DNA from: Planctomycetaceae bacterium
Lineage (GTDB): Bacteria; Planctomycetota; Planctomycetia; Pirellulales; Thermoguttaceae
Assembly (NCBI GenBank): GCA_021372555.1
Contig: JAJFUI010000320.1
Location: 1 to 37,009 of the forward strand
Reading direction: 5' to 3'
Length of the DNA: 37,009 bases
The number at the start of each line of letters is the position of its first letter. Position 1 is the stretch's first letter. A program made the translations under genes and the position numbers. Below are positions 23,207 through 32,808 of the stretch, piece by piece. A model generated the notes under the pieces. That model was not told where the DNA came from. It saw nothing but the letters and a program-made list of their open reading frames with translations, and did not search any database.

Positions 23207-25351
23207 TCATTTACTTCTAATCGTCTTTTCGCGAACTTCGGTCCGCAGCCGTTCAATGGCTTCGGCGATCGGCATTGCGCCCAGGTCGCCGGCAATGCGA
23301 TCCCGGACGGCAACCTTCCCCTCCTCCGCCTCGCGTCCGCCGACGACGAACATGTAGGGGATCAGGCCCAGTTGGGCGTCGCGTATCTTGGCCCCGATCT
23401 TTTCGGCCCGATAGTCGCCGGTCACGCGGAAGCCAGCGTCGATCAATTGCCGTTCGACGCTTCGCCCGTACTCCTCGACCTTCTGGCTGACAACCATGAC
23501 TCGCACCTGTTCGGGGGCGAGCCAGAGCGGGAAGGCCCCGGCAAAATGCTCGATCAGCATTCCCACGAACCGCTCGAACGAGCCGAACGGCGCCCGGTGG
23601 ATCATGACCGGCTGATGCGGGGCGTTGTCCGCGCCGATATATTCCAGATTGAAACGCTCGCGGCTCGGCAAGTTGTAATCCAGTTGCACCGTGCCAAGCT
23701 GCCAGGGTCGGCCGATGCAATCGGTGACGATGAAATCAGCCTTGGGACCGTAAAACGCGGCCTCGCCGTGCTCGACGTGCAGGTCCGGCAAGTCCATCTG
23801 GCGACAGACCTGTTCCAGTGCGGCTTCGGCGCGGTTCCACGTCTCGGCGCTCCCGACGTACTTGTCGCTGGCCGGATCGCGGAAACCGAGGCGCACGCGG
23901 TAATCGCTCAGGCCCAGCTTCGTCAGGACGAACTTGGTCATTTCCAGGCAGCCACGGAATTCATCCGCCACCTGCTCTTCGGTGCAGAAGATGTGGGCGT
24001 CATCTTGCGTGAAGCCACGCACGCGAGTCATCCCATTCAACTCGCCCGACTGCTCGAAGCGATGAACGGTGCCAAACTCGGCCAACCGCAGCGGCAGTTC
24101 GCGGTAGCTCCGCGGCTTCGATTTATAGATTGTCACGTGGTGCGGGCAGTTCATCGGCCGCAGCAGATAGCGGTCCTGCTCGTCCATCCACGCCTGGATC
24201 TCGGCCAGCTTTTTTTCGGTCGAGAGCGAGCCCCAGTTGGCCGGAATCGCCGGCCGCACTCGGGCTGGAACCTCGTCGGTGGTGTACTTCTCGAACAGCG
24301 CGACCAGTTGGTCGTCCGACAGGCCCTTGCCACGCTCCAGAAGAAGCTCTTGCACCGCGCCGGCGAACGGATGCAGGCACAGCGGCGGAAACTGGCTATC
24401 GGCGTAGTACGGGTAATGGCCCGAGGTCTGGTACAGTCGCACGTTGCCGATGACCGGCGTATTCACCGGCTGATAGCCGCGGCTGATTAGTTCGCCATAA
24501 AGGAAGCCTTCGAGTTCGTGGCGAACGACGGCGCCCTTGGGGAGCCAAAAGACCAAGCCCGAGCCAACGTCGGGATCGATGAAGAACAGTTCGAGTTGCT
24601 TGCCGATCACGCGATGATCGCGCCGCTTGGCTTCTTCCAACTGCCGCAGATGGTCGTCGAGTTGTTGCTTGGTGAAGAAGGCGGTGCCGTAGAGCCGTTG
24701 CAATTGCTGGCGCGAGGAATCGCCTTTCCAATAAGCGCCGGCGACCGACAGCAGCTTGAACGCCCCGATCGCTCCGGCGCGAGGCACGTGCGGCCCACGA
24801 CAAAGGTCGATGAACTCGCCCTGCCGATAAAACGATACGGTCGACTCTTCCGAAAGGCCTTCTTGCAAGTGCTCGACCTTGAGCGACTGTCCGAGGTCGC
24901 GGAGAAAGTCGATTGCCTCTTGCCGTCCGAGCTCGAGGCGCTCGAACGCCTCATCTTCCTTGACGATCCTGGCCATCTCGGCTTCGATCTTCGGGAAATC
25001 TTCCTCCGAGAGCTTATGCTCCATGTCGAAGTCGTAGTAGAAACCCTCGGCCACGGTTGGACCGAACGCCAACTGCACCCCCTTGAACAGCCGCATAACG
25101 GCGCGAGCCATGATGTGGGCGCAGGAGTGGCGCAGCAGTCCGAGAGCTTCGGGGTCCTTGGCTGTGACCAGTCGCAAGGAGACTTGTCCTTCGGCGGGGA
25201 GGAGTTCGGCGGCGCCAACCAATTGGCCGTCAACCTCAGCGGCCAGCGTGGCCTTGGCCAACCGCGGGCCGATTTGGGCGGCAACGTCTGCCGCGCGAAC
25301 GCGATGTGAGAAGTCGAGTGATTTTCCGTCGGGCAGGTTGACTTTAAGCAT
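23207..25351 (-). CDS. thrS: Threonyl-tRNA synthetase
   Basis: The 714-residue class II synthetase charges tRNA-Thr. Domains in order: an N-terminal TGS domain (residues 1-65); an editing domain with the zinc-type HSCAH (H75, H79) and later CRGPHVP; the catalytic core with motif 2 around [16 protein letters not shown], zinc ligand C402 in MNCPHH (MNCPGH in most bacteria), TQDDAHIFC and IHRAPFGS; and a C-terminal anticodon-binding domain (about 600-714). Between motif regions, residues about 320-394 form an extra segment not present in the E. coli enzyme, making it longer than the usual ~640 residues. GGAG lies only 3 nt before the ATG. A structured leader and a possible promoter lie upstream; infC follows. 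Confidence 0.95.
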   Translation of the reverse strand: MLKVNLPDGKSLDFSHRVRAADVAAQIGPRLAKATLAAEVDGQLVGAAELLPAEGQVSLRLVTAKDPEALGLLRHSCAHIMARAVMRLFKGVQLAFGPTVAEGFYYDFDMEHKLSEEDFPKIEAEMARIVKEDEAFERLELGRQEAIDFLRDLGQSLKVEHLQEGLSEESTVSFYRQGEFIDLCRGPHVPRAGAIGAFKLLSVAGAYWKGDSSRQQLQRLYGTAFFTKQQLDDHLRQLEEAKRRDHRVIGKQLELFFIDPDVGSGLVFWLPKGAVVRHELEGFLYGELISRGYQPVNTPVIGNVRLYQTSGHYPYYADSQFPPLCLHPFAGAVQELLLERGKGLSDDQLVALFEKYTTDEVPARVRPAIPANWGSLSTEKKLAEIQAWMDEQDRYLLRPMNCPHHVTIYKSKPRSYRELPLRLAEFGTVHRFEQSGELNGMTRVRGFTQDDAHIFCTEEQVADEFRGCLEMTKFVLTKLGLSDYRVRLGFRDPASDKYVGSAETWNRAEAALEQVCRQMDLPDLHVEHGEAAFYGPKADFIVTDCIGRPWQLGTVQLDYNLPSRERFNLEYIGADNAPHQPVMIHRAPFGSFERFVGMLIEHFAGAFPLWLAPEQVRVMVVSQKVEEYGRSVERQLIDAGFRVTGDYRAEKIGAKIRDAQLGLIPYMFVVGGREAEEGKVAVRDRIAGDLGAMPIAEAIERLRTEVREKTIRSK

Positions 25352-25443
25352 GGTCTCCGAAGAACCTTGGGTTGCCCCCCCGGCGAGCGGAACGTCGATA
25401 CAAAGGACGCGCCGGCACCATCCCGCGGTAAAGGGCTTTCGCT

Positions 25444-25516
25444 GCCTTTTTGACTGCCATCACGGTTGCAGAGGTAACTTTCCAGCTCTGCCGAGACCGC
25501 CCAGTCCAAAAAAGCC
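25444..25516 (-). promoter_or_regulatory. Structured 5' leader of thrS
   Basis: On the minus strand a long-range stem pairs GGCTTTTTTGGACTG (25516-25502) with CAGTCAAAAAGGC (25456-25444), with one bulged G. Inside it CGGT (25499-25496) pairs with ACCG (25466-25463), then GCAGAG (25491-25486) with CTCTGC (25473-25468) around a 12-nt loop. The coaxial arrangement suggests a real RNA fold about 90-165 nt upstream of the ATG. It could be a regulatory leader of thrS; the ligand, if any, is unknown. Confidence 0.4.
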
Positions 25517-25524
25517 GTTCTCGT

Positions 25525-25554
25525 AGTATAGGTCGTACTGCCGGGCCTCGGCAA
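25525..25554 (-). promoter_or_regulatory. Possible promoter for thrS
   Basis: On the minus strand TTGCCG (25554-25549) and TATACT (25530-25525) are separated by 18 nt. The -10 box has one mismatch and the -35 box two. It would start the transcript just ahead of the structured leader. Confidence 0.4.
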
Positions 25555-25577
25555 GGCCATCCGATTGGTGGTCCCGG

Positions 25578-25606
25578 TTGACGTTCTGCCTCGATGGTGC
25601 CAAAAT
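25578..25606 (+). promoter_or_regulatory. Likely promoter for tRNA-Val
   Basis: TTGACG (25578-25583) is separated by 17 nt from CAAAAT (25601-25606). The inferred start is about 40 nt before the tRNA. It is divergent from the thrS promoter with about 23 nt between the two -35 boxes. Confidence 0.5.
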
Positions 25607-25654
25607 TAGCGTAAGCTCGCCCTTGAGTCAGCCGATGAATCGGGGGTGGCACGA

Positions 25655-25728
25655 GGGCGGTTAGCTCAGTTGGTTAGAGCACCAGCTCGACAAGCTGGGG
25701 GTCACAGGTTCGAGTCCCGTACCGCCCA
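25655..25728 (+). tRNA. tRNA-Val (anticodon GAC)
   Basis: A 74-nt cloverleaf can be drawn: acceptor GGGCGGT (25655-25661)/ACCGCCC (25721-25727) with discriminator A; D arm GCTC/GAGC; anticodon stem CCAGC/GCTGG around the loop TCGACAA, giving anticodon GAC for GUC/GUU; a five-base variable loop; and the T arm ACAGG-TTCGAGT-CCCGT, with one A-C mismatch at the middle pair. The 3' CCA is not encoded. Position 33 of the loop is C instead of the nearly universal U. The loop assignment depends on the 5-bp anticodon stem, which is perfect. A promoter precedes it and a terminator follows at once. Confidence 0.9.
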
Positions 25729-25736
25729 CTCCACGC

Positions 25737-25774
25737 AACCCGTTGACAGCCGTTGTCAGCGGGTTGTTTCGTTT
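25737..25774 (+). terminator. Rho-independent terminator after tRNA-Val
   Basis: AACCCGTTGACA (25737-25748) pairs with TGTCAGCGGGTT (25754-25765) over 12 bp (one T-G wobble) around a 5-nt loop, followed by GTTTCGTTT. It starts 8 nt after the tRNA, fitting termination of a monocistronic tRNA transcript. Confidence 0.75.
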
Positions 25775-25886
25775 GGCAGGGTAAGTACTTGCGTCAACTC
25801 GGTGCAGGCCTGCATTGCCGCCGGTCCGCCGGCCTCGGCGGGCAATGTCCGCGGCACACGGTGCCCCTCTGGCGGAAAAAGGGGCG

Positions 25887-26585
25887 TCAATCTCTTGCGA
25901 GATACCGACGCCGTTGCGCCTCGGGAAGCCTCTCAATGGCGTAGCGGAGCATCGTTCGGGGCATGACCTTGGAGTGGCGATCCAGGAAGTCCTCGAGGAT
26001 CGTGGCGTTGCGCTTGCCGACCTCGCGAAGCATCCAGCCGACGGCTTTGTGGATCAGGTCCTCATGGTCACCGAGCAATAGCTCCGCGATGGCCAACGTG
26101 TCGGTAAAGTCGCCCAAGCGGATGAAATGCAGGGTCGCAAGAATGCTAATCCGTCGATCCCAAAGCCAACGCGAGCGGGCCAGCCGGTAGAGCGGCCTCC
26201 GGCTCCTGGTGGCCAAATACTCGCCGACCAGACTCGGCGCGGACAGATCGACCAGGTCCCAGTTGTTCACGTAGCGTGTGTTGGCTATATATAGGTCGTA
26301 GATCCGCTTTCTGATTTTCTCATTCGCCTTGACCTGCATGGCCAAGATCAGCAGCGAGGCCAACCGCTCTTCGTGAATCTCCGAATGGAGCAGGCGTTGC
26401 ACTTCATCGAGCGGCAGCGTCTTGAATTCGGCCGCCACGCGCCGTGTGACCGGCACCCGCACGCCGATAAACAGATCGCCTTCTCCATAGTCACCTGGAC
26501 CGGTCTTGAAGAATCGCGACAAGAACGCCGCATCTTTGGGATTGCCCAGCGCGCGGAGCCGAACCTGAAGGTCGCTGGCGGTCAT
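25887..26585 (-). CDS. AlkD-like DNA alkylation repair protein (HEAT-like DNA glycosylase)
   Basis: The 232-residue protein is all-helical and matches the DNA alkylation repair family (AlkD), which uses HEAT-like repeats to excise N3- and N7-alkylated purines. Diagnostic stretches are YVNNWDLVDLSAP (Trp and catalytic-type Asp), the Arg-containing RRISILATLHFI and HKAVGWMLREVGKR (the second Trp). These correspond to the Trp/Asp/Arg/Trp cluster at the AlkD active site. The ATG at 26585 is chosen for the GGAG just upstream. It lies 18 nt after accC, so it is likely co-transcribed with the fatty-acid genes, although the functional link is unclear. Confidence 0.88.
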   Translation of the reverse strand: MTASDLQVRLRALGNPKDAAFLSRFFKTGPGDYGEGDLFIGVRVPVTRRVAAEFKTLPLDEVQRLLHSEIHEERLASLLILAMQVKANEKIRKRIYDLYIANTRYVNNWDLVDLSAPSLVGEYLATRSRRPLYRLARSRWLWDRRISILATLHFIRLGDFTDTLAIAELLLGDHEDLIHKAVGWMLREVGKRNATILEDFLDRHSKVMPRTMLRYAIERLPEAQRRRYLARD

Positions 26586-26603
26586 TATGCTCCGCACACA
26601 ACC

Positions 26604-27947
26604 TTAGGTCGGCCAGGTCCGCTCGATGAAGGTTGTGTCGACGCGGGCTTCGTGGAAGGCGGTGTGATCGAGGATCTTTTGGTGGATGGGGATGGTTGTC
26701 TTGACGCCCTCGATGTGGAGTTCGCTGAGCGCCCGCTTCATGCAGGCGATTGCCTCGCGGCGTGTGGGCTGGTGGACGATCAGCTTGCCGATCATGGAGT
26801 CGTAATAGGGCGAGACCACATAGCCTTCGTGGACGTGGCTGTCGAAGCGGACGCCGAAACCGCCGGGCACGCGAAGCTGAGTGATCTTGCCGGGGGTGGG
26901 GCGGAAATTCTTCTCGGGGTCCTCGGCGTTGATGCGGCACTCGATGGCCGCGCCGCGCTGCCGGACGTCTTCTTGGCGGTAGGGAAGCTTTTCGCCGGCC
27001 GCCACCATGATTTGGGCTTTGATCAGATCGATGCCGGTGACCATCTCGGTGACGGGGTGCTCGACCTGAATGCGGGCGTTCATTTCAATGAAATAGAACT
27101 CGCCTGACGGGGCGACGATGAACTCGATCGTGCCGGCATTAGTGTAGTTTGCCGCGCGGACCAGCCGGACCGCCGCGTCGCACATCGCCTTGCGGGTTTC
27201 GGCATCAAGCCGGGGGCCGGGGCTCTCTTCCACAAGCTTCTGGTGACGCCGCTGCATCGAACAGTCGCGTTCGAACAGGTGAACGACGTTGCCATGATTG
27301 TCGGCGATTACCTGGACCTCGACATGGCGAGGATGCTCGACGTACTTCTCCAGATAGACTTCGCCGTTGCCGAACGCCGCTTGCGCTTCGGCCTGGGCTT
27401 GCTGGATGGCCGACTTCAGGGCGAGGTCGTTTAGCGCAACGCGCATACCGCGACCACCGCCGCCGGCGGAGGCCTTAATGAGGACCGGGAAACCGAACTC
27501 GTGAGCGAGCTTGAGGGCCTCGGCTTCGCTTTCGACGGCGCCCTCGCTGCCGGGCACCGTTGGAACATTCACCTGCTTGGCCATTCGCCTGGCCGCGTTC
27601 TTGTCGCCGACCAGGGCCATCGCCTCGGCAGTCGGGCCGATAAACTCGATTTCGCAACTGCGGCAGATTTCGGCGAAGTGGGCGTTTTCGGCCAGAAAAC
27701 CGTAACCCGGATGAATCGCCTGGACGTTGCCGATCTCGGCGGCACTGATCACGCGGTCGATCTTGAGATAGCTGTCGCCGGCCTTGGGTGTGCCGACACA
27801 ATAGGCCTCGTTGGCCAGGTTCAGGTAGGCGGCGCCGCGGTCGGCCTCGCTGTAGACGGCGACAGTCTCGACGCCCAGTTCTCGGCAGGCGCGGAGGATG
27901 CGCAGCGCGATCTCGCCGAGATTGGCAATCAGGATTCGTTTGATCAC
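26604..27947 (-). CDS. accC: Biotin carboxylase subunit of acetyl-CoA carboxylase
   Basis: The 447-residue protein carboxylates biotin on AccB using ATP and bicarbonate, the first step of fatty-acid synthesis. It has the full ATP-grasp layout: [21 protein letters not shown] (P-loop-like glycine-rich segment), [26 protein letters not shown] and ECRINAEDP. The N-terminal signature reads ANLGEIALR, where nearly all biotin carboxylases have ANRGEIALR, so Arg10 is Leu (codon CTC instead of CGC). It starts 2 nt after the accB stop, and the pair surely forms one transcript with the M24 peptidase upstream. Confidence 0.95.
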   Translation of the reverse strand: MIKRILIANLGEIALRILRACRELGVETVAVYSEADRGAAYLNLANEAYCVGTPKAGDSYLKIDRVISAAEIGNVQAIHPGYGFLAENAHFAEICRSCEIEFIGPTAEAMALVGDKNAARRMAKQVNVPTVPGSEGAVESEAEALKLAHEFGFPVLIKASAGGGGRGMRVALNDLALKSAIQQAQAEAQAAFGNGEVYLEKYVEHPRHVEVQVIADNHGNVVHLFERDCSMQRRHQKLVEESPGPRLDAETRKAMCDAAVRLVRAANYTNAGTIEFIVAPSGEFYFIEMNARIQVEHPVTEMVTGIDLIKAQIMVAAGEKLPYRQEDVRQRGAAIECRINAEDPEKNFRPTPGKITQLRVPGGFGVRFDSHVHEGYVVSPYYDSMIGKLIVHQPTRREAIACMKRALSELHIEGVKTTIPIHQKILDHTAFHEARVDTTFIERTWPT

Positions 27948-27949
27948 GG

Positions 27950-28453
27950 CTAGTCCCCCGCTGCGTCATTGAACAGGGGCTGACCAAACTCGACCGGCGC
28001 ACCGTTTTCCACGAGGACCGCCACGATCTTGCCGGAGACTTCGGCAGGAATTTGATTGAAGACCTTCATGGCTTCGACAATGCAGACCGTGGTTTCAGGG
28101 CCGACATGATCGCCGATCTTGACGTACGCCGGCGACTCGGGGTCGGCAGCGGCATAGAACGTGCCGACCATAGGACTCTTGATGACCAGCCCACTGTTCG
28201 CCTTGCCGGCGGCCGGAGCCGCGGCGGGCGCGGCTGCTGGAGCGGGAGCGGCAGGTGCAGCGGCGGGCATGGCAGCCACGGGCGGAGCGGCAACCATCAC
28301 GGGCGCCACGGCACACGCCCGGCGAAGCTGGATCCGAACGTCGCCTTCCTGGAGGTCGATCTCGCTGAGATCGTGTTCCTTCATCAATTCCACCAGGCGG
28401 CGGATCTTGCGGACCTCGAAGATGTCTTGATTCGACGCAGACGGTGCGTTCAT
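27950..28453 (-). CDS. accB: Biotin carboxyl carrier protein of acetyl-CoA carboxylase
   Basis: The 167-residue protein has an N-terminal helical region that contacts AccC ([19 protein letters not shown]), a flexible Ala/Pro linker (about residues 55-83) and a C-terminal biotinyl domain with IVEAMKVFN, where K130 is the biotinylated lysine. The residue after the biotin Lys-Val is Phe instead of the common Met. AccB carries carboxybiotin from AccC to the AccAD transferase; neither accA nor accD is nearby. It is followed by accC after 2 nt and preceded by an M24 peptidase gene. Confidence 0.95.
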   Translation of the reverse strand: MNAPSASNQDIFEVRKIRRLVELMKEHDLSEIDLQEGDVRIQLRRACAVAPVMVAAPPVAAMPAAAPAAPAPAAAPAAAPAAGKANSGLVIKSPMVGTFYAAADPESPAYVKIGDHVGPETTVCIVEAMKVFNQIPAEVSGKIVAVLVENGAPVEFGQPLFNDAAGD

Positions 28454-28487
28454 ATTCGATCTCTCAAGCGGCCAAAAGCAAGCTCAC

Positions 28488-28532
28488 AATGACGAATGAC
28501 GAAGCTCGGACGACGAAATGAGCCTGACGCTC
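28488..28532. repeat. Short GACGAA-rich direct repeat before accB
   Basis: The motif AATGACG occurs twice in tandem (28488-28501) and is followed by further GACGA units, in the 114-nt gap between the peptidase gene and accB. Similar GACGAAGGACGAACGACG text occurs at 34243-34263. From memory, such MTNDEAR-coding text is a dispersed planctomycete element. No function is implied. Confidence 0.35.
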
Positions 28533-28567
28533 GATATTCGGATTCCTTGAACTTCGTTGTTCTCCGA

Positions 28568-29656
28568 TTACCCGACGACCACTTCGGCCAACTCCTTGGG
28601 TGAGTGGGTAAGGACTTCATGGCCCGTGCGGGTCACGAGCACATCGTCCTCGATGCGAACACCACCCCAGCCCGGCAGATAGATGCCAGGCTCGACGGTC
28701 ACGACCATTCCTGGCTGGAGGATCGTTTGGCTTTTGACGGCCACGCGCGGCGCCTCGTGAACCTGGAGCCCGAGGCCGTGACCCAAGCCGTGACGGAAGC
28801 GATGGCCGAAGCCGGCTTTGGCGATGTAGGCTCTGGCGACGTCGTCGACGTCGGCAGCCAGCGCCCCCGGTCGGACAGCGGCAATCGCGCGTCGTTGGGC
28901 CTCCAACACAACTCCGTAAATCCGTTCTAGTTTGGGCGAGATTCTACCGGTAATTAGCACGCGTGTCAAGTCGCTGTTGTAGAGGCCCTCGTTCGCGCCC
29001 CAGTCGACCAGGACGAAATCGTCGTCGCCGATTCGATTGGCGCCGGGCGTGGCGTGGGGCAGGGCGGCGCGTGGGCCAACGGCCACGATGCTGGCGAAGG
29101 CCGCGTTCTTGGCGCCAAACAGGCGGAACTGGTGTTCAAGTTCGTCAGCGGCATCCTTTTCGGTCATCTCGGGCCGTAATGTGGATCGCAGCACGCCAAA
29201 CGCTTTCTCGGCCTGCCAGATAGCCGTGCGGATTCGGGCGATCTCGTCTTTGTCTTTGATTAGCCGCAATCGCTCGACAAATCCGCCGGTCGGTATGAGC
29301 TCCAGTTTTGGCGATCTGTCGGCGATCTGGTCGCGAAAGCCGACGGTCATCGAGTCGGCTTCGATAGCCAGCCTTGCGATGCGGCCCGAGCGAAAGGCAC
29401 GGACAAGGCCCTGAAGCATGGAAACTCCTGGCGGACGAATGCTAAGGTCCAAGCCCGGACACTCTTCACCGAATTGGACCGTATAGCGAGGGTCGCTCAA
29501 TATCAGGTCACCATCTTTGCGGACTAGCAGGTAGCTGTCATCGCCAGTGAAGCCGGTCAGGTAGGTGACGTTGGTGAAGTCGGTGACAAGGAGGGCGTCA
29601 AGCTCAGCCTTTTTGAGGACCTTGCGGAGTCGGTCGCGTCGGGCTAGGAAGTCCAT
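28568..29656 (-). CDS. pepQ: M24 family Xaa-Pro aminopeptidase/dipeptidase
   Basis: The 362-residue protein has the creatinase-like N-domain (residues 1-130) and the pita-bread catalytic domain. The five metal ligands are visible in order: DWGANEG (Asp), NSDLTR (Asp), RHGLGHGLGLQVHE (His), VEPGIYLPGWGG (Glu) and RIEDDVLVT (Glu). Such enzymes remove an N-terminal residue preceding proline. The symbol is tentative because aminopeptidase P and prolidase subtypes cannot be separated by eye. Many bacteria have this gene upstream of efp-accB-accC; here efp is missing and accB follows directly after 114 nt. No good ribosome site precedes the ATG. Confidence 0.88.
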   Translation of the reverse strand: MDFLARRDRLRKVLKKAELDALLVTDFTNVTYLTGFTGDDSYLLVRKDGDLILSDPRYTVQFGEECPGLDLSIRPPGVSMLQGLVRAFRSGRIARLAIEADSMTVGFRDQIADRSPKLELIPTGGFVERLRLIKDKDEIARIRTAIWQAEKAFGVLRSTLRPEMTEKDAADELEHQFRLFGAKNAAFASIVAVGPRAALPHATPGANRIGDDDFVLVDWGANEGLYNSDLTRVLITGRISPKLERIYGVVLEAQRRAIAAVRPGALAADVDDVARAYIAKAGFGHRFRHGLGHGLGLQVHEAPRVAVKSQTILQPGMVVTVEPGIYLPGWGGVRIEDDVLVTRTGHEVLTHSPKELAEVVVG

Positions 29657-29659
29657 GGC

Positions 29660-29692
29660 AGGAGCGGGTCAGAGGTCAGGAATCAGGGGTCA
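29660..29692. repeat. Imperfect GGTCAG tandem repeat
   Basis: In the 103-nt gap between mtnA and the peptidase gene the unit GGTCAG(A/G) occurs about four times in imperfect tandem. No reading frame, promoter or structure of note was seen with it. It is probably neutral repetitive sequence. Confidence 0.3.
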
Positions 29693-29759
29693 GAGGCCAC
29701 ACACCACCCCTATTCGACCAGATGGGGGGCTGGCCGGCAAGATGAAAAATCCGGCGAGA

Positions 29760-30809
<1,050 letters not shown>

Positions 30810-30832
30810 TGCTGCTTACTCGGGAAGGATAG

Positions 30833-30902
30833 ATAGCCGGGAGCCGGATCAAACAGGCTGGCGTTAATCGCAGTTCTCCGGGAGCTGTTAGCTCCCGGCT
30901 AT
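30833..30902. repeat. Inverted repeat with GTT-loop hairpin between purE and mtnA
   Basis: A perfect 9-bp hairpin CCGGGAGCT-GTT-AGCTCCCGG (30878-30898) overlaps one arm of a 12-bp inverted repeat, ATAGCCGGGAGC (30833-30844) and GCTCCCGGCTAT (30891-30902). The two pairings are mutually exclusive in an RNA. No T-run follows on either strand. The stem-GTT-stem design matches the hairpins at 446-531. Confidence 0.6.
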
Positions 30903-30916
30903 TCGCCCTTGTGATG

Positions 30917-31441
30917 TCAACTTTTCTTGCTGTGCAACGTCTCTTGCAACGATCCGTCCTTATCCGCGACCTTCTTGACGAGGTTCTCCTTAAAGGCGAC
31001 GAACTTCGCTTGAAGGGCCGGATTGCTCAGGGCGAGTATCTGCACGGCCAGCAGGCCGGCGTTGCGGGGACCGCCGGCGCCGAGCCCGACGGTGGCCACC
31101 GGGACGTCGCCGGGCATTTGGACAATCGACAGCAGGGAGTCGAGACCGCCGGCCAGGTCGGTCGGCACTGGAATGCCGATGACCGGCAGCGTCGTGTGCG
31201 AGGCAACGACGCCGGCCAGATGGGCGGCGCCGCCAGCCGCGGCGACCAAGACTTTCAGTCCGCGATCGATGGCCGTGGTGGCATATTCGCGGACGATCTC
31301 GGGCGTTCGGTGCGCACTCATCACGCGAACTTCGTAGGTGACGCCGAACTCTTCGAGCGCAGCGGCGACGGCCTTGATTTTGGGCCAGTCGCTGTCGCTG
31401 CCCATTACAATGCCCACCAGGGGCGACGCGGAATGCGGCAT
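30917..31441 (-). CDS. purE: N5-carboxyaminoimidazole ribonucleotide mutase
   Basis: The 174-residue protein matches class I PurE, which moves the carboxylate of N5-CAIR to C4 in purine synthesis. Motifs are VGIVMGSDSDWP, MSAHRTPE, AAGGAAHLAG and MPGDVPVATVG (usually MPGGVPVATV). No purK is adjacent, although the class I type normally needs it elsewhere in the genome. The C-terminal tail after residue 150 is lysine-rich and slightly longer than usual. It lies between ald and mtnA on the same strand, with a hairpin upstream of its start. No good ribosome site is visible. Confidence 0.93.
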   Translation of the reverse strand: MPHSASPLVGIVMGSDSDWPKIKAVAAALEEFGVTYEVRVMSAHRTPEIVREYATTAIDRGLKVLVAAAGGAAHLAGVVASHTTLPVIGIPVPTDLAGGLDSLLSIVQMPGDVPVATVGLGAGGPRNAGLLAVQILALSNPALQAKFVAFKENLVKKVADKDGSLQETLHSKKS

Positions 31442-31481
31442 GAGAGCACGTGGGGAGTAAGGCGTGGAGAGTAGTAAAGCG

Positions 31482-31514
31482 CGTTGGGGCGGCAGTATGC
31501 CTGCCGCCCCAACG
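31482..31514 (-). terminator. 14-bp perfect hairpin after ald, terminator-like
   Basis: Arms CGTTGGGGCGGCAG (31482-31495) and CTGCCGCCCCAACG (31501-31514) pair perfectly around a 5-nt loop. On the minus strand the hairpin begins 27 nt after the ald stop and is followed by CGCTTTACTAC, a poor T-tract. It may be a weak terminator or a dispersed palindrome separating ald from purE. Confidence 0.5.
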
Positions 31515-31540
31515 AGACTAATCCATGAACAACGTTAGGT

Positions 31541-32650
31541 TTACTTTTCGAATCGCGAGTTCAACGGCATGTTGAACGTTTCGGCCACGGCGCGATGGGT
31601 GATCTCGCCTTCGTAAATGTTGACTGCTGCGGCCAGCGGCGGCAGAGCCTTTGCCGCGTCCAGCACACCGCGATTGGCAAGCTGCAATGCCCAGGGCAGC
31701 GTCACGTTGCACAGGGCGAAGGTGCTCGTGCGCCCGACCGCGCCAGGCATATTCGCAACGCAGTAGTGCAGCACGTCATTCACGACGAAGGTCGGGTTGC
31801 TGTGGGTGGTCGGACGGGTCGTCTCGACGCAGCCGCCTTGATCGACGGCGACGTCGATGATGACACTGCCGGGCTTCATCAGCTTGAGGTCATCCTTCTC
31901 GACGAGGCAGGGGGCCTTAGCGCCGGGAACGAGCACCGCGCCGACGACAAGATCGGCCTGGCGCAATTGCTCGCGGATGGTGTGCCGGTCGCTGAACAGC
32001 ACCGTGACGTTCGGCGGCATGATGTCGTCGAGGTAGCGGAGCCGGTCCATGTTGATGTCGAGCAGACCGATGTTGGCGCGGAAACCGGAAGCAATGCGGG
32101 CAGCGTTGGCGCCGACAGTGCCGCCGCCGAGGATGGTGATGTGGGCTGGCTCAACGCCCGGCACACCGGCCAGCAGGATGCCGCGTCCTTGTTGAGGCCG
32201 TTCGAGATACTTGGCGCCTTCCTGAATGCTCATGCGTCCTGCGACTTCGCTCATCGGCGTCAGCAGGGGCAGGCCACCGTTCTTGTCGCGGAGCGTCTCG
32301 TACGCCACGGCGATGCAACCGCTCTTCATGAGCGACTCGGTAAGGCCTCGGTCGGCGGCGAGATGGAAATAGGTGAAGACGATTTGGCCGCGTTTGAGCA
32401 TCGCGACTTCGGCTGGCAGCGGTTCCTTCACCTTGATAATCATGTCCGAGCGGCTGAAGACCTCGGCGGCGGTGTCGACCAGTTCGGCGCCGTTGGCGGC
32501 GTAGTCTTGATCCGTGAGGCCGGAGCCAAGACCGGCGCCCTTCTCGACTAGCACCTTATGGCCAGCGCGGGTCAGCTCCTCCGCTCCGACGGGCAGCAAA
32601 GCCACGCGATATTCATCCCGCTTCGTTTCTTTCGGTACGCCGACGATCAT
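31541..32650 (-). CDS. ald: Alanine dehydrogenase
   Basis: The 369-residue protein interconverts alanine and pyruvate plus ammonia using NAD. It begins [20 protein letters not shown], with the substrate-binding Arg and nearby Lys, and continues with VKVKEPLP-type text ([10 protein letters not shown]), TYFHLAADR with the catalytic His, the Rossmann motif [31 protein letters not shown] and the late [13 protein letters not shown]. The start at 32650 gives the family N-terminus and has GGAG with a 6-nt spacer; a longer open form to 32758 adds unrelated residues. It lies 158 nt downstream of der and is followed by a strong hairpin. Confidence 0.95.
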   Translation of the reverse strand: MIVGVPKETKRDEYRVALLPVGAEELTRAGHKVLVEKGAGLGSGLTDQDYAANGAELVDTAAEVFSRSDMIIKVKEPLPAEVAMLKRGQIVFTYFHLAADRGLTESLMKSGCIAVAYETLRDKNGGLPLLTPMSEVAGRMSIQEGAKYLERPQQGRGILLAGVPGVEPAHITILGGGTVGANAARIASGFRANIGLLDINMDRLRYLDDIMPPNVTVLFSDRHTIREQLRQADLVVGAVLVPGAKAPCLVEKDDLKLMKPGSVIIDVAVDQGGCVETTRPTTHSNPTFVVNDVLHYCVANMPGAVGRTSTFALCNVTLPWALQLANRGVLDAAKALPPLAAAVNIYEGEITHRAVAETFNMPLNSRFEK

Positions 32651-32808
32651 GACAATCTCCAAGCCAATGCTGTAAGAACGAACAAACCGGTATTGTAGCC
32701 CGACGGGGGAGTTTGCCAAGACGAACATGGGCAGCGACAGCGCGCGGAAATTGGCCAAATTTGCGAGAAATCTGACCGCCTCCGCGATTTTTATCGCGGC
32801 GAAACGCG

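Noticed and set aside
23372..24490. Plus-strand open frame opposite thrS
   Set aside because: Antisense shadow of thrS with no motif, ribosome site or promoter.
25384..25440. T-box-like text (minus strand ATGGTGCCGGCGCGTCC) upstream of thrS
   Set aside because: The TGGT would fit tRNA-Thr, but the following bases do not match the T-box consensus TGGNACCGCG, no convincing Thr specifier codon lies in an internal loop of the upstream stem, and no competing terminator is visible.
31595..32551. Long open frame on the plus strand opposite ald (318 codons)
   Set aside because: It is a by-product of codon bias in GC-rich DNA; the ald protein on the other strand is certain, and the plus-strand product has no recognisable domain.
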